A stretch of 64,000 bases of DNA from Selaginella tamariscina (Eukaryota > Streptophyta > Lycopodiopsida > Selaginellales > Selaginellaceae): assembly GCA_003024785.1 (NCBI GenBank), contig PUQB01000720.1:48790-112789 (forward strand), in the 5' to 3' direction. Numbering within the stretch: the stretch's first letter is position 1; every line of letters begins with the position of its first letter. Positions 11,858-21,491 of this stretch are shown piece after piece. Made by a program: the position numbers and the translations under genes. The notes beneath the pieces are model-generated. The model made no database searches. It saw only the letters and a program-made list of their open reading frames with translations, and was not told the origin of the DNA.

Positions 11858-12070
11858 GAGTCCCGACAAAAAAGAGGGCTTCCGGGCTTCCGGGCTTGGA
11901 CCCGGAATATTCTAAAGAATCTACCAGAATATTCTTAGAATATTCCTAAATATTCTTAGAATTTAGGATTTGGCTCAGTCGGCAATTAACAACAAAAAAT
12001 ATTTAATCATAGCCATGTTTATATTGTATTATTAATGTTTTATTTCAACACCAAAGAGTACAATTCAACA
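11858..12070. repeat. Left terminal and subterminal region of the MULE
   Basis: Degenerate terminal repeat with two GGGCTTCC units, then a cluster of GAATATTC/AGAATATTC/TAAATATTC palindromes (11915-11962), then a lone half-site CAGTCGGCA at 11976-11984 identical to half of the central array palindrome. The remainder to 12070 is AT-rich and lies after the stop of the minus-strand gene. Confidence 0.6.
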
Positions 12071-12074
12071 CTTG

Positions 12075-15000
12075 TCACTTCTTCTTACGATTGAGCAATG
12101 CTGCAATTCGTGAACCACCAGTCCTACTTGACGTCGCTATTGGTTGGGTTGGGATTTCCTCTGGCTGGATGTTCTCTTTAATCCTATTCATAGCAATTCT
12201 CCCGAGCTCAGGGTTCTTCTCAGTCCCAACAATGTTCTCCCCAGCTCGATAGCTGCAAGCATTGAGGACCCCGTACCACTGCCTATATCCCAGATAAGAT
12301 CACCTGGCCGGGTGAGTCGTTCTATCACGAGCTGCATCAATCGAGTGCTCTTCGGTTGGTAGTCCATCCTGCATGTGAAGATAATGGTAAATACTTAATT
12401 TGTTAAAATGAAATGCCTACCATGCTTCTTGGAACCGCTCAGGATTATCAACAAGAATTGTTGATGACAAACGCAGTGGATTATCGCGCAATCCTCTAGA
12501 TGCATCTTGGAAGACAAGAAGGAGCAGGATGCTCTCCTGTTAAAACATCAAAATCATTAATGAACTTCATGAATAAAGAAAAAAGTACCTTCATCTTATT
12601 GCGGTAGCCCCAACCACGCCCTCTGTAGATGTAGTACGTTGCAGCAAGTTGAAGGTCCACCACACTTGCAGCTCGAACAACTTGATCCCAGGTGTTTGCT
12701 GCAGCAAACACAACCAACCAAACCATTTGCAGCCATATGCATACCTGCAAACTGGAGTGCTTCCATCGAACTTCACTGGATCAAGTAGAGGTATGGCGTA
12801 TCACTCGTTGTATTCCTGGCAAGGTCCCATTTGGAAGGTCGAAGATCACCAAGTTGAAACCATATTCTCCCGCAATATGCTGGTAGCGAGTCTGGCTGTC
12901 AGCTGTATGGTACCTGGCCACCTGTGTCTGAACTTTTCTATAAGGAACCAGTCTAGCGTCAGGAACCTCCTCTTCCTTCTCATCCGTGAGCACGGCCTGT
13001 TGCATCTCCTCGATGTCATCAATCGCCAAGAAATTATCACCTCGAGTTGTAGCAAGTGAAGGGACGAATGTGACCAAGTCATCCTTGATGTCCATGGTTC
13101 CCTGCGATGGTAGCACTTCAGATAAATTGAAGAAGGCAGCTGGATCGCGAGTAGTGGAGGTGCCAGCTACTGTATCTGAGGTCTTCTTTGACTGCTGCAC
13201 AGGCTGACGCCGCTTTGCCTTGGCCTTTGTCTTCTTAATGAAGTCGACCTCTGCCGGATCCCATGAGATGCATGGGAGATCTTTTGAGTGTTCATTGTAG
13301 AGATCCTTCTCCCATGTTGGTGGTTGCCCAGGTGGATAATCAAGCCAGAACGGTACGTGTACACGCTCGAACTCTGTCAGGCCAGATCTTGTCTTCGACC
13401 ACATGTGTGGTGCTTCCATGTAATCTGACCAGAATACCATAGTCTGTGTGTGAGGCACCTTTCTCGCTGCGACATACCTGTAATGAACATATAGTAGTGT
13501 CAGAATGTAACAATGTCAAGAAGATCATCCTTACCTCCAAATCATCCTTCTTGCTGTCTCTTCGTGTTCGAGGAACTCTTTCGGCTCTATGGAGTAAGTG
13601 AACTTCACACACTCATGGAATGGCTGGAACATCACGTTCTTGCATTTTACCCGCACTTCATCGCACCAAGTCGTGAAATCTGTAACCGGCCTGCTCCACT
13701 CGCCATCCTCGATGAGTCCCGTGAGAATCTGTACTGCCTCCTCTCTGATTGCCCGCCAATACAAATCGATAGTAAACCACCTTATCCACTCCTTATCCTG
13801 AACACCCGGCAATCCAAGTGTCTCTTGCTCTCTCTTCAGATCGAGACGTACCAGTTTATTGAAGTACATGATTCTCGTCTCGTTTGGAATTCTCGCCCTT
13901 GAAAGCGCGTACAGCTTTTCCAACCCCATCCATCTGCATTGTTTCCATGTGATTTGGGTCACCTTGTCGAACCACTCTTCACCCAATGCAGGATCGATGA
14001 TGGCTAAGATCTTCATCATGCGCTTGTCATGCTTAATGTAGACCTGTTGTTGCTCCTGGTATTTGTTGCCTTTGGATGCCCTTGCAGCCTTCTCAAGATC
14101 ATCCTCAATCTCACTCTGTAATTCACAGACGTAATCAACTAAGTGATATAAGTGTGAGACGTGGTACCTCAAAAAAGATCTTTGCACAGATCAAATTCGG
14201 AAGTGGATGCCAAGCTTGTTGTCCAGTCGCGCTTTCCTTCCACTTTCTTATGTCATCTCGTTCCTTGTCACTGAGCCTGGCCAAGATCTTCGCTGTGCCC
14301 TCCTCACTGGTGCAACATGTCTTCACAGATAGCAGAAGATGTGGCAGTGTGGTTTGCACTGCCGTTGCGGAGGAACTGCATATTTGAAAAGCTCGAAGTT
14401 AGTTAATCCTATGATCTAGAGGTCACTGTTTACCTATTAATTTGCTGAAACATTGTCACAAGCTGAAGATTATCCATGACCCCAGCACGGATGAAGCCTG
14501 AACGCACTCTCACTGCCCACTGAATCTTATCTTCCGTGTCTTCTGTGTACAGCTTCTGAAGCACCTTTAGCCTGTGATTACCATCCCAACAGATGAACTT
14601 CTTCATCGAAAGCATTGGTGCCCATTGCCGGAACATGTCGGACTGAAGCTCCTCCTCAAAAGCCAAATGCTGAGCATACATCGCTTCATCGCTTCTCAAT
14701 GCTGCCAGATCTGCATCTGTCATGGGGTCCCCAACTTGAAGGATGAACTGAGTGGTGTTGCGCAAATAACCAACTGCCTTCTTGAAACTCCTAGTCAAAG
14801 ATTCCAGATCCGCTGGATTGACTCTCCGCACCTGCTCATTTCCCAGAATTCGGCAAATAGGGACATCCGGTGCCTCTCCATATTCTCGGATTGTGATCTT
14901 CGCGAGAAGACGCACTGCACTCTCCGAATGCATGCTGGCTGCAATGTTGTAAACTTCCTCATTATCTGGCACTTCTGCTTTCCCCTTCTTCTTCTTCTTA

Positions 15001-15392
15001 GCAGCCTCTGAATCTCCAGCAGCTTTGCGTCGTCTCTTCTTGCTCTTGGGTTCATCCTCTTCGTCACTCGACAAAGTCACTGCGCATGAGGCTTGTGTGC
15101 CTTCTGTCTGCTCCTGTGTCTCCTGTGGTAAGACATCATCCTCAACTTCTTCAACAAAGTCTGATTGTTCTTGTTGGGGTTGAACTACATCCTCTTGCTC
15201 TCCTGACCAGTCCTGCTGGCTTGCCTGTTCAACTGGAGCATCACTTGAAGGTCCTTGTTCCTGAACCACAGCCAGCTTCCTACTTCCTCTCCCACGACCC
15301 CGACGCCCTCTCTGAATTGCAGCTCTAGCTTCTGCTTCTCTCTCAGTAGGCTCCTTCATCTTCTTTTCTTGTAAACGTTGTGAAGAGCGCAT
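12075..15392 (-). pseudogene. ParB-like domain / DNA amino-methyltransferase fusion gene, disrupted (6 exons)
   Basis: Exons on the minus strand: 15392-14434, 14375-14168, 14115-13535, 13477-12589, 12536-12421 and 12368-12075. All introns are GT-AG, 52-58 bp, and phases agree, giving about 1,015 residues. Residues 20-140 are charged, with a Lys/Arg-rich likely nuclear signal at 116-138. Residues about 175-335 read as a ParB/sulfiredoxin-like domain: VPICRILGNEQVRRVNPADL, then FICWDGNHRLKVLQKL with the DGNHR motif at 270-274. Residues 390-760 are unassigned. Near residue 796, NLVIFDLPNG fits methyltransferase motif IV but has DLPN instead of a (D/N/S)PP(Y/F/W) core. Near residue 945, PGDLIWDIGSGTGS fits SAM motif I. 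The IV-then-I order matches beta-class amino-methyltransferases. Breaks: an in-frame TGA at 12783-12781 and a one-base shift near 12210-12215, after which VGTEKNPELGRIAMNRIKEN resumes. Divergent from the transposase gene. Confidence 0.75.
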
Positions 15393-15477
15393 CTACAAAA
15401 GCAATAAGGTTTAACAAAAAACTGTAATAAATGTTCAAAGATGTTTAATAAAAATTAAAAAAACATACTAGCCCTCA

Positions 15478-16004
15478 CAGTCGGCGTGCCGACTGAGAGA
15501 GCAGTTGCTGTAAGTCCCAGTCGGCATGCCGACTGGGACTGGCATCAAAAGGCCCAGTCGGCATGCCGACTGGGCCTGGCATCAAAGGGAGTCCCAGTCG
15601 GCATGCCGACTGGGACTGGCATCAAAGGGAGTCCCAGTCGGCATGCCGACTGGGCTGGCAACAAAGGGAGTCCCAGTCGGCATGCCGACTGGGACTGGCA
15701 TCAAAGGGAGTCCCAGTCGGCATGCCGACTGGGACTGGCAACAAAGGGAGTCCCAGTCGGCATGCCGACTGGGCTGGCAACAAAGGGAGGCCCAGTCGGC
15801 ATGCCGACTGGGACTGGGAACGAAACAAGGCCCAGTCAAAATGCTAGGTGGGACTAGAACAGTCAACCCTAGTCAAAATGCTGACTGGGGCTGGAACAGT
15901 CAACCCCGGTCAAAATGTTGACTGGATCTGGAACAGTCCACCCCAGTCGGCCTGCCGACTGGGACGGACAACGAAGTCAGTCCGAGTCGGCAGGCCGACT
16001 CGGA
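15478..16004. repeat. Array of 14 palindromic sites (parS/iteron-like)
   Basis: Each unit is an inverted repeat with half-site CCCAGTCGGCA followed directly by its reverse complement. Units start at 15478, 15516, 15553, 15593, 15633, 15672, 15712, 15752, 15791, 15831, 15868, 15905, 15942 and 15982, so the period is 37-40 bp. The eight from 15516 to 15791 are perfect 22-bp palindromes, some with symmetric flanks. Those from 15831 to 15905 have lost the central CGGC (TCAAAATG), and the last two keep symmetry with changed bases. Spacers are a conserved GGCA(T/A)CAAAGGGAGT in the central part. The array lies between the two divergent genes. Confidence 0.9.
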
Positions 16005-16260
16005 TTTCTTGCAACTGTGAAGAGATGTAAAAAGATGAACAGATCATGAAAAGATCATGAGCAGATCATGAAGAAATCAGAAAATACTCACCCCCTCAAT
16101 GGAAGCCTATTGTGATTAATCCCTGGAGCCACACTTGCTCCACGCTATGCCCCCAAATGCGCCGCTGCTCCACGAAAACCTAGCCGCCCTCGCTGCCCTA
16201 GCCGCCCTAATTGCAAAACCCTAGCCGCCCTAAATCAATTAAAAACCAACCTAATTTCTG
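16005..16260 (-). promoter_or_regulatory. Likely 5-prime leader and promoter of the ParB-methyltransferase gene
   Basis: On the minus strand, a GC-richer segment with repeated GGGCGGCTAGGG and AGGGTTTTGC (telo-box-like AAACCCTA on the plus strand) runs from about 16250. It meets a possible donor, GTGAGTATTT, near 16090. A pyrimidine-containing acceptor, CTCTTCACAG, lies near 16015. A further donor, GTATGTTTTT, lies just below the array (about 15470) and an acceptor, TTTTGTAG, directly precedes the ATG at 15392. If used, these make the palindromic array part of a spliced, untranslated leader. Confidence 0.35.
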
Positions 16261-16497
16261 TAAACATATTGCATGCATGATCGCCACTTGTACATAGTAA
16301 AACTTTTTAATTTACAAAAAACCTACCCAGACGCAGTAAATTAATTTCACTCTTCTACCCAGACGCACGCAATTAATATTATTTTTAATATTTGTCAATG
16401 AAATGATTGCCTCACGACTGACAAACACATTAACCATCGTGTGTAATATGTTCATTGTCTTTGAATTTTAACTTTTGTTTGTTCCATTTTTGCTACA
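16261..16497 (+). promoter_or_regulatory. Non-coding region upstream of the transposase
   Basis: AT-rich interval between the leader of the minus gene and the transposase ATG. It includes a duplicated CTACCCAGACGCA motif (about 16323 and 16357). No clear TATA box position can be defended. Confidence 0.3.
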
Positions 16498-19400
16498 TGG
16501 CAAGAATCAGCTACAATGGTGTTGACAAGGACTTCCCTGCAGATGAAGATGGTATTGCATTTGTCTTTGAAACAGATCTCAGGTCTGCATTTGACATTCC
16601 ACCTTGGCAATCTTTTAAAGTGCTGCATTTGATGTTGTTGGTGGAGATGCTGCGAATGTTGAGGTAGAACCAGAAGGGGCAAGAGCTAGCAGTTTTGTGT
16701 ATTACACACTTCTTCCTTCCAAAGGACCGCTATTCCGGTTGGAGACAACAGATCGGGACAATTCTATGGTAACAATACTTCGCAATAGTCAGAGATGTAG
16801 GATTGGGAAGCAACTGGTGGTCTCGTCATCGATTCAGCAAGTTGCTGAGGTCCCAGAAGATTGCAACGGAAATGTGATTTACGAGTTGCCAGCACACGAA
16901 ACAATGAAGGACAAGTACAAAGGGATGAATAGGAAGGATGGGTGTGATTACTGGACTCAACGCTGCACAACACATTGGAATGTTCCAGCTCGTGTTAGTC
17001 GCAGTTCATGTATTGGCCACATGAAATGCGTAAAGGAAACATGTCCGTTCATCAGCTTCAGTAAGAAAGCAAATGACTGCCAATTTAAGGGCACCATTGA
17101 TAAAGTCCAGTTATCTTCAGATGGTAGAGTGCTTGGAATGAAGTGTGTGCATTGCAACAATGAGCCCCTTCTAGTGCAGACATGCTCCGTTGTTGCATAT
17201 TACATAATTCCAGATGATATCACATGCACGAGGCTTTTCATCCATCTTGGAGAACATCAACACCCACGTAGACCACCCGAATCCATGGTCTCTAAAGACA
17301 GAGCTAAGGAGACAATCAACAAAGCAGTCGCTGCAACCCCAAGAACTAATCAACGTGTCATAGAGTTTCAAGCAGCACGCAATATAATTTTGGAAAAACT
17401 GGTAACAGATTCTGGAGATGTATCATACGACAAGGTTCTGTCAGATCTACTACCACTCACAAATCACCGCCGGTAAGCAAAAAAATTATTATTTCCTTTT
17501 GGAGATGCTTAACCTTTCCAATGTAGAACAAGAGAATGGATATCTCAGGCTAGAACAACAGACACTCGTTTCAAAGAAGGTTACGAAGGACTTCTGCAGT
17601 TAAAGAAGAAGCTATCAATCCCATTCATACATGTTATCCACATACCCGGAATGGACCTCAACGGAGCTGAAGAGCAGCCTTTAATCTTCAAAATGACAGT
17701 TGCCGGCCCAGGATCCGGAATAGACTACATTAGAAGGTGTCAATCTGGAGGTGATCTCGAACAGCAGTGGGTGGTGCTAGACCACACATATCGTATTGAT
17801 GATTGGTGTACACTGGGAATACATCTCTATGATCCATTGTAAGTATTAACATATCTATGTTTTAAAATACTTACTAATATAATGCACTTATGTTTGTGCA
17901 GTTTAAGGTCGATGGTGACACTTGCTTATGGTGACATGATCAGGGAGGATAGTGTGGCGGTGATCAAATTTTTGAACACTATGCTTCAAGTGTGCAGCAA
18001 GCAAGGACTTCATAATGTGAACTTTGCGGGGTTCATGTCAGATGAGTCAGGTGCAATTTGGTTAGCATTGCGTCAAGTTTTCAACAATGGGTCAAAGATG
18101 AGAGGAAGAGAAAGGAGTTGTTTGTTCCATTACATGCAGTCAGTGCGTCAAGTTACAAAGAAGTGGATACTTGAGGAACACAGGGAGGAGCACATGAACC
18201 TTGCACGCTCATGGCCTGCAGCACTAACCAACCAAGATAAGTTGGAACGACGAGTAATGTTGGAGTCATTTTGGGAAGGCAGGTCCAGTAACGTTAGCGC
18301 TTTGCAAACATGGCTGTCATGGTGGGCAAGACATGAAGATCATATTTCCATGACAGAGATAATTGACTTGACAGAAGATGGTGTTGCGAATGTGCCTACC
18401 ACTAACAACTCCGAAGTTGTTCATGCAAGAGCACGAAGAGCAAGGCTGACGAAGCGTGTTCCTTTGTTGGAGGCAACAATGTTAGATTTAACAGATGCTG
18501 TTTTCCAAAGTGCAAAGGTCAAGGCATCATTTGAAGGGAGATATTCAGGCACAGGTCCTTCCATGGAAACTCTTCTGAAACGTGCACAGCAGAAACTTTC
18601 AGCGGGAAAATCAGTGTCTCCAACAACTTTTGCAAATCTTGTTAGTGATGAAGAGCATCTTGCAAGTCCAGAGTTTGCCTCTACAACAAATGTTCGTGTT
18701 CGAACCGTTCGTCAACCGTCAACTGGGGACCATGGGATTGATGCACTTCGTACACATAGACATGACACACAATATGCAGAACAAGTCATCCCAAATGCAC
18801 GCAGGAAAAAACTCAAGTTTCAAGATGTCAATGTCACTGAAAGAGAGACGTTGATGACTCAGTGGGCCATCAGACGCATTGGGGAGGCAAGTCAGGTGAA
18901 ATGTCTAGGTCTCACTCAGGACGGTAACAGCAAGTGTGGCAGACCCATAGGATATCCACATCGTGTACCGGCACCAGGATTTCACGGTAGACGGCAATAT
19001 ACAAATGCATTTGGGAACATTGAGTTCACTCATCAGATGCTATGGTTCTGCCCACGCGATTCTTGTTGCTTCAGACGACCATATGCAGGGATTCCTCCTG
19101 AGAGTATTCCAGAAGTTCCAGAGGTTTGGCCAGTTCAAAAAGGAACAAACTTGAATGCAAATGAGGTTGAAGCTCTTCTGAAAGCAGGATTCAAGTTGGA
19201 GGGATTTGAAGAAATGGTAGACGACAGTAGTAGCCGAATGGATCGAACACCATCACCACCAAGAGGAGAGGGAGCACATAGAGTACCAACATACCATGGA
19301 CGGAGTGTGCGAACACCAACAAGAATGTCCAAGGAACATGAGAAACATTACAACCAGGCAAAGATTCTTCAAGGTCGGATCAACAACGTGGAGGTGGTTC

Positions 19401-19666
19401 AAAGAGGGAAGACTGAGGCCTTCATTGTCTCTGCAGGCATGCAATCTGCTAAGGTAACAATTTCTGCTGTTCCGTCATGCACTTGTGCAACTTTTCAGAA
19501 AGCCAAGAACTGGAGCCCCTGCCAACACATGTATTTTGTGTACACTCATGTTCTTGGATTAGACCCAACGATTACTTACTTCTTACAGAGGCGGACCCTT
19601 ACTCCAGCAGAAGTGCATCGGTTATTGGTTGGTTGCAAGCGCAATGTCGAACCTGCGACTTTTTAA
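16498..19666 (+). CDS. MULE transposase (DDE, GCM1/WRKY-like and SWIM zinc fingers; 3 exons)
   Basis: Exons are 16498-17472, 17527-17838 and 17902-19666, with GT-AG introns of 54 and 63 bp, giving about 1,017 residues. It begins MARISYNGVDKDFPADEDGI. A one-base shift near 16618 is needed to pass from PPWQSF to AFDVVGGDA. A Cys-rich region ends in CTRLFIHLGEHQHP, a GCM1/WRKY-type zinc ligand pattern expected to bind transposon DNA. The catalytic region shows VVLDHTYRID (first Asp, 17780), FMSDESGAIWLALRQVF (second Asp, 18041) followed by RSCLFHYMQSV (the C/H motif of MULEs), and TTNNSEVVH (likely Glu, 18413). Near the C-terminus, CTC...PCQH at 19478-19528 is a SWIM finger. It would act in the nucleus to cut and join the element ends. 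Fit to MULE is good; the exact subfamily is unknown. Confidence 0.85.
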
Positions 19667-19863
19667 GTTTAGTCGGTATAGTAAAGTCTAGTCGGCAAAT
19701 AATTAGCGTTTTTCACTTGTTGGTCGGCATTTTATAATGAAAGTTAAAGATAATCTACTTGGCAGAATATTCTAGAATATTCCCTTTTATTTGACAGAAT
19801 ATTCCTGGATATTCGGGAATATGCGAAAAGCCCGTTGTACGAAGCCCGGTTTTTGCAATCCTC
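19667..19863. repeat. Right terminal and subterminal region of the MULE
   Basis: Directly after the transposase stop lie AGTCGGTA (19671), AGTCGGCA (19690-19697) and GGTCGGCAT (19722-19730), variants of the array half-site. A cluster of AGAATATTC/GGAATATGC palindromes follows (19763-19823), then GAAGCCCGG and the end, CAATCCTC. Only the outermost bases and the GGGCTTC block mirror the left end. Confidence 0.6.
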
Positions 19864-19872
19864 CAAAATTAT
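19864..19872. repeat. Target-site duplication, right (CAAAATTAT)
   Basis: Identical to 11849-11857; see the left copy. Confidence 0.9.
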
Positions 19873-20990
19873 ATATTAATTGAAATAATAATAAACACGT
19901 AAAAGATGTTTGGTGAAAAACTTTTATTTTTTTCTTTCAAATAAATTTATTTTGTTAACGTAACCGTTAGGCAATGCATTGACGATGGTGTTGCATGGAC
20001 ATACATGGCGTATATATATTACATTTAATAACTATATGTTTAATAAAATAGCAGAATCGTTTTACGTGGATTCTCTTTATATAAAATAAAAATCGTTACC
20101 ATATTTGAGTTTATTAAATTGAAGTGAAAGGATTAATTCTTTATTGATACATGTATAATCTCTTGTACGTTTATACGTCAGCTTGTGTAAACGTACTTCA
20201 CGCAGATACATATTTTCTTAAGAAGTTTATGCATAATGTGTGTGTAGGCGCGTTTGAGCATATTTAACTGACACTCGACAAATTAAACGTTGCACCAAAC
20301 AGTCCCGAAGGACGCAAGGAAGCTCGTATGAGCATCTTCACATGATAAGATAATAATTTCAATTCTATATATTTAATATTACTTATTTTAATTTTACGTT
20401 CATAAAATTATTCTTCCATTTTTTTTGGTGGTGTGCCCACATAACTACCATATATTTCTATACGTCGTTTATGTCACAATACCTAGAGCTACATGTACGT
20501 AACAAACGCAGACACACACACATGTATGTGCGGGTGTGTGTGATGTTTTCAGAACCAAACTATGCTCCATGCATTTCTATCTTTACCTGTTTACGTTGGT
20601 GTTAATCAGAGGCATATCTTTAAAATATGTTTAATTGTTCCTACATTTACTGGGATTTTCTAGCTTTTTTATTATTATCATTTCTCAATGATATTTAAGA
20701 TTAACATTATTTAATCATATATGTTGGGATATACCCAATCATATTGCCCTCAATTACATGTGAAACTTGATAATTTGACTTAAAGTTTTAGTGTGTATAT
20801 TAATATTTATTTAATTTAATTATAAAAATCTATTTTATAAATATAAATTATTACTGTATGTTTTATATATAAATCTCAAGGATATTAAGGTGCAAAAAGT
20901 TAGTAAACTCTGTAATGTACTTATATTATATATTAATTTATAATGAAGTTATTATATTATAAGTTCCATGGTATATACTGTGTATATACG
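19873..20990 (-). other. Displaced distal upstream region of copy 2
   Basis: Inverted match to about 1612-2715. AT-rich, with the CA/TG microsatellite near 20512-20542. Contains no gene. Shared homology with palindrome 2 stops near 20970. Confidence 0.7.
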
Positions 20991-21246
20991 CCATGTATAC
21001 TCTACCATGAAGGTGCCATGTGGCACTAAGATTCAAGCACACTAATCTGGGCACTAGGATTTACTTGGCACAAGTAAGTTAATCCTGGCACAGACACTTA
21101 GTAAAATACTTGTATGAGTCAAGACCTAATCGAATCATATTTGATATTCACATCTCTCATTGGTGGAGAAGTTGGTTAGTTCTTTGAAGGTTTAGTTTTT
21201 TGGTGTTCTTTTTTGTTTCCCTCTTCCCTTATTGTTCTTTTTCGTG

Positions 21247-21491
21247 ATGGTGAATGAAGAAAGGTGGTTGAAATTATTCGATGCACTGCAGTTGAGTGTG
21301 GCAAATTAGACTGCTCTCCTACAAGAAATTCACCAAGGTATGTACATAATGTTAGTATGCCGCAGAGTGCCAATCCACACCTGTTAGGTTCAAATCCATG
21401 TGTTCGTCCAGAGTTCTTCAAGGGGAGGTTAGAGCAGATGTGTACCATTGGGAACACTTTTAAGGGATTGCTGATTACCATGGATGGTCTA
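21247..21491 (+). pseudogene. Gag start of host element E, interrupted by element A
   Basis: From the ATG at 21247, the frame reads MVNEERWLKLFDALQLSVAN, an in-frame stop, then TALLQEIHQG. In the neighbouring frame it continues SANPHLLGSNPCVRPEFFKG to ITMDGL. This is typical of the N-terminal part of plant gypsy Gag. It stops at the insertion point of element A and should continue at 27405. The stretch before it (20990-21246) is the leader or LTR of E, with no gene. Confidence 0.6.

Larger units (their letters stand above)
11858..19863. mobile_element. 8.0-kb Mutator-like element (MULE) with ParB/methyltransferase cargo
   Basis: The element starts GAGTCCCGACAAAAAAG and ends TTTTTGCAATCCTC, so the outer GAG/CTC is inverted. 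Imperfect inverted similarity follows (GGGCTTC/GAAGCCC blocks and repeated GAATATTC). A 9-bp duplication, typical of MULEs, flanks it. Inside are a minus-strand ParB-like/methyltransferase gene, a palindromic array and a plus-strand MULE-type DDE transposase gene. Alignment with the three unoccupied gene copies fixes both ends to the base. Confidence 0.9.

Noticed and set aside
12649..15328. Plus-strand frames such as 13513-13902 and 14574-15011
   Set aside because: They oppose the minus-strand ParB-methyltransferase exons, whose splice phases and motifs are consistent. The plus frames cross intron positions and show no motifs.
15478..16004. CRISPR array
   Set aside because: Spacers are near identical rather than unique, each unit is a full palindrome, the flanking genes are eukaryotic split genes and there are no cas genes.
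15486..16030. Overlapping open frames of 60-130 codons on both strands encoding PTGTGIKGSPSRHADW-like repeats
   Set aside because: They are the palindromic array read in all frames. A repeat of a stop-free unit gives open frames on both strands, and no start context or homologous protein supports translation.
16190..16260. Telomeric repeat tract
   Set aside because: Only one or two AAACCCTA-like units occur, mixed with CCGCCCTAG; this fits plant promoter telo-boxes, not a telomere.
1612..20970. The gene-bearing core as a giant foldback transposon
   Set aside because: No target duplication was found at its borders, and flanks outside the core are also mirrored, which a simple insertion would not produce.
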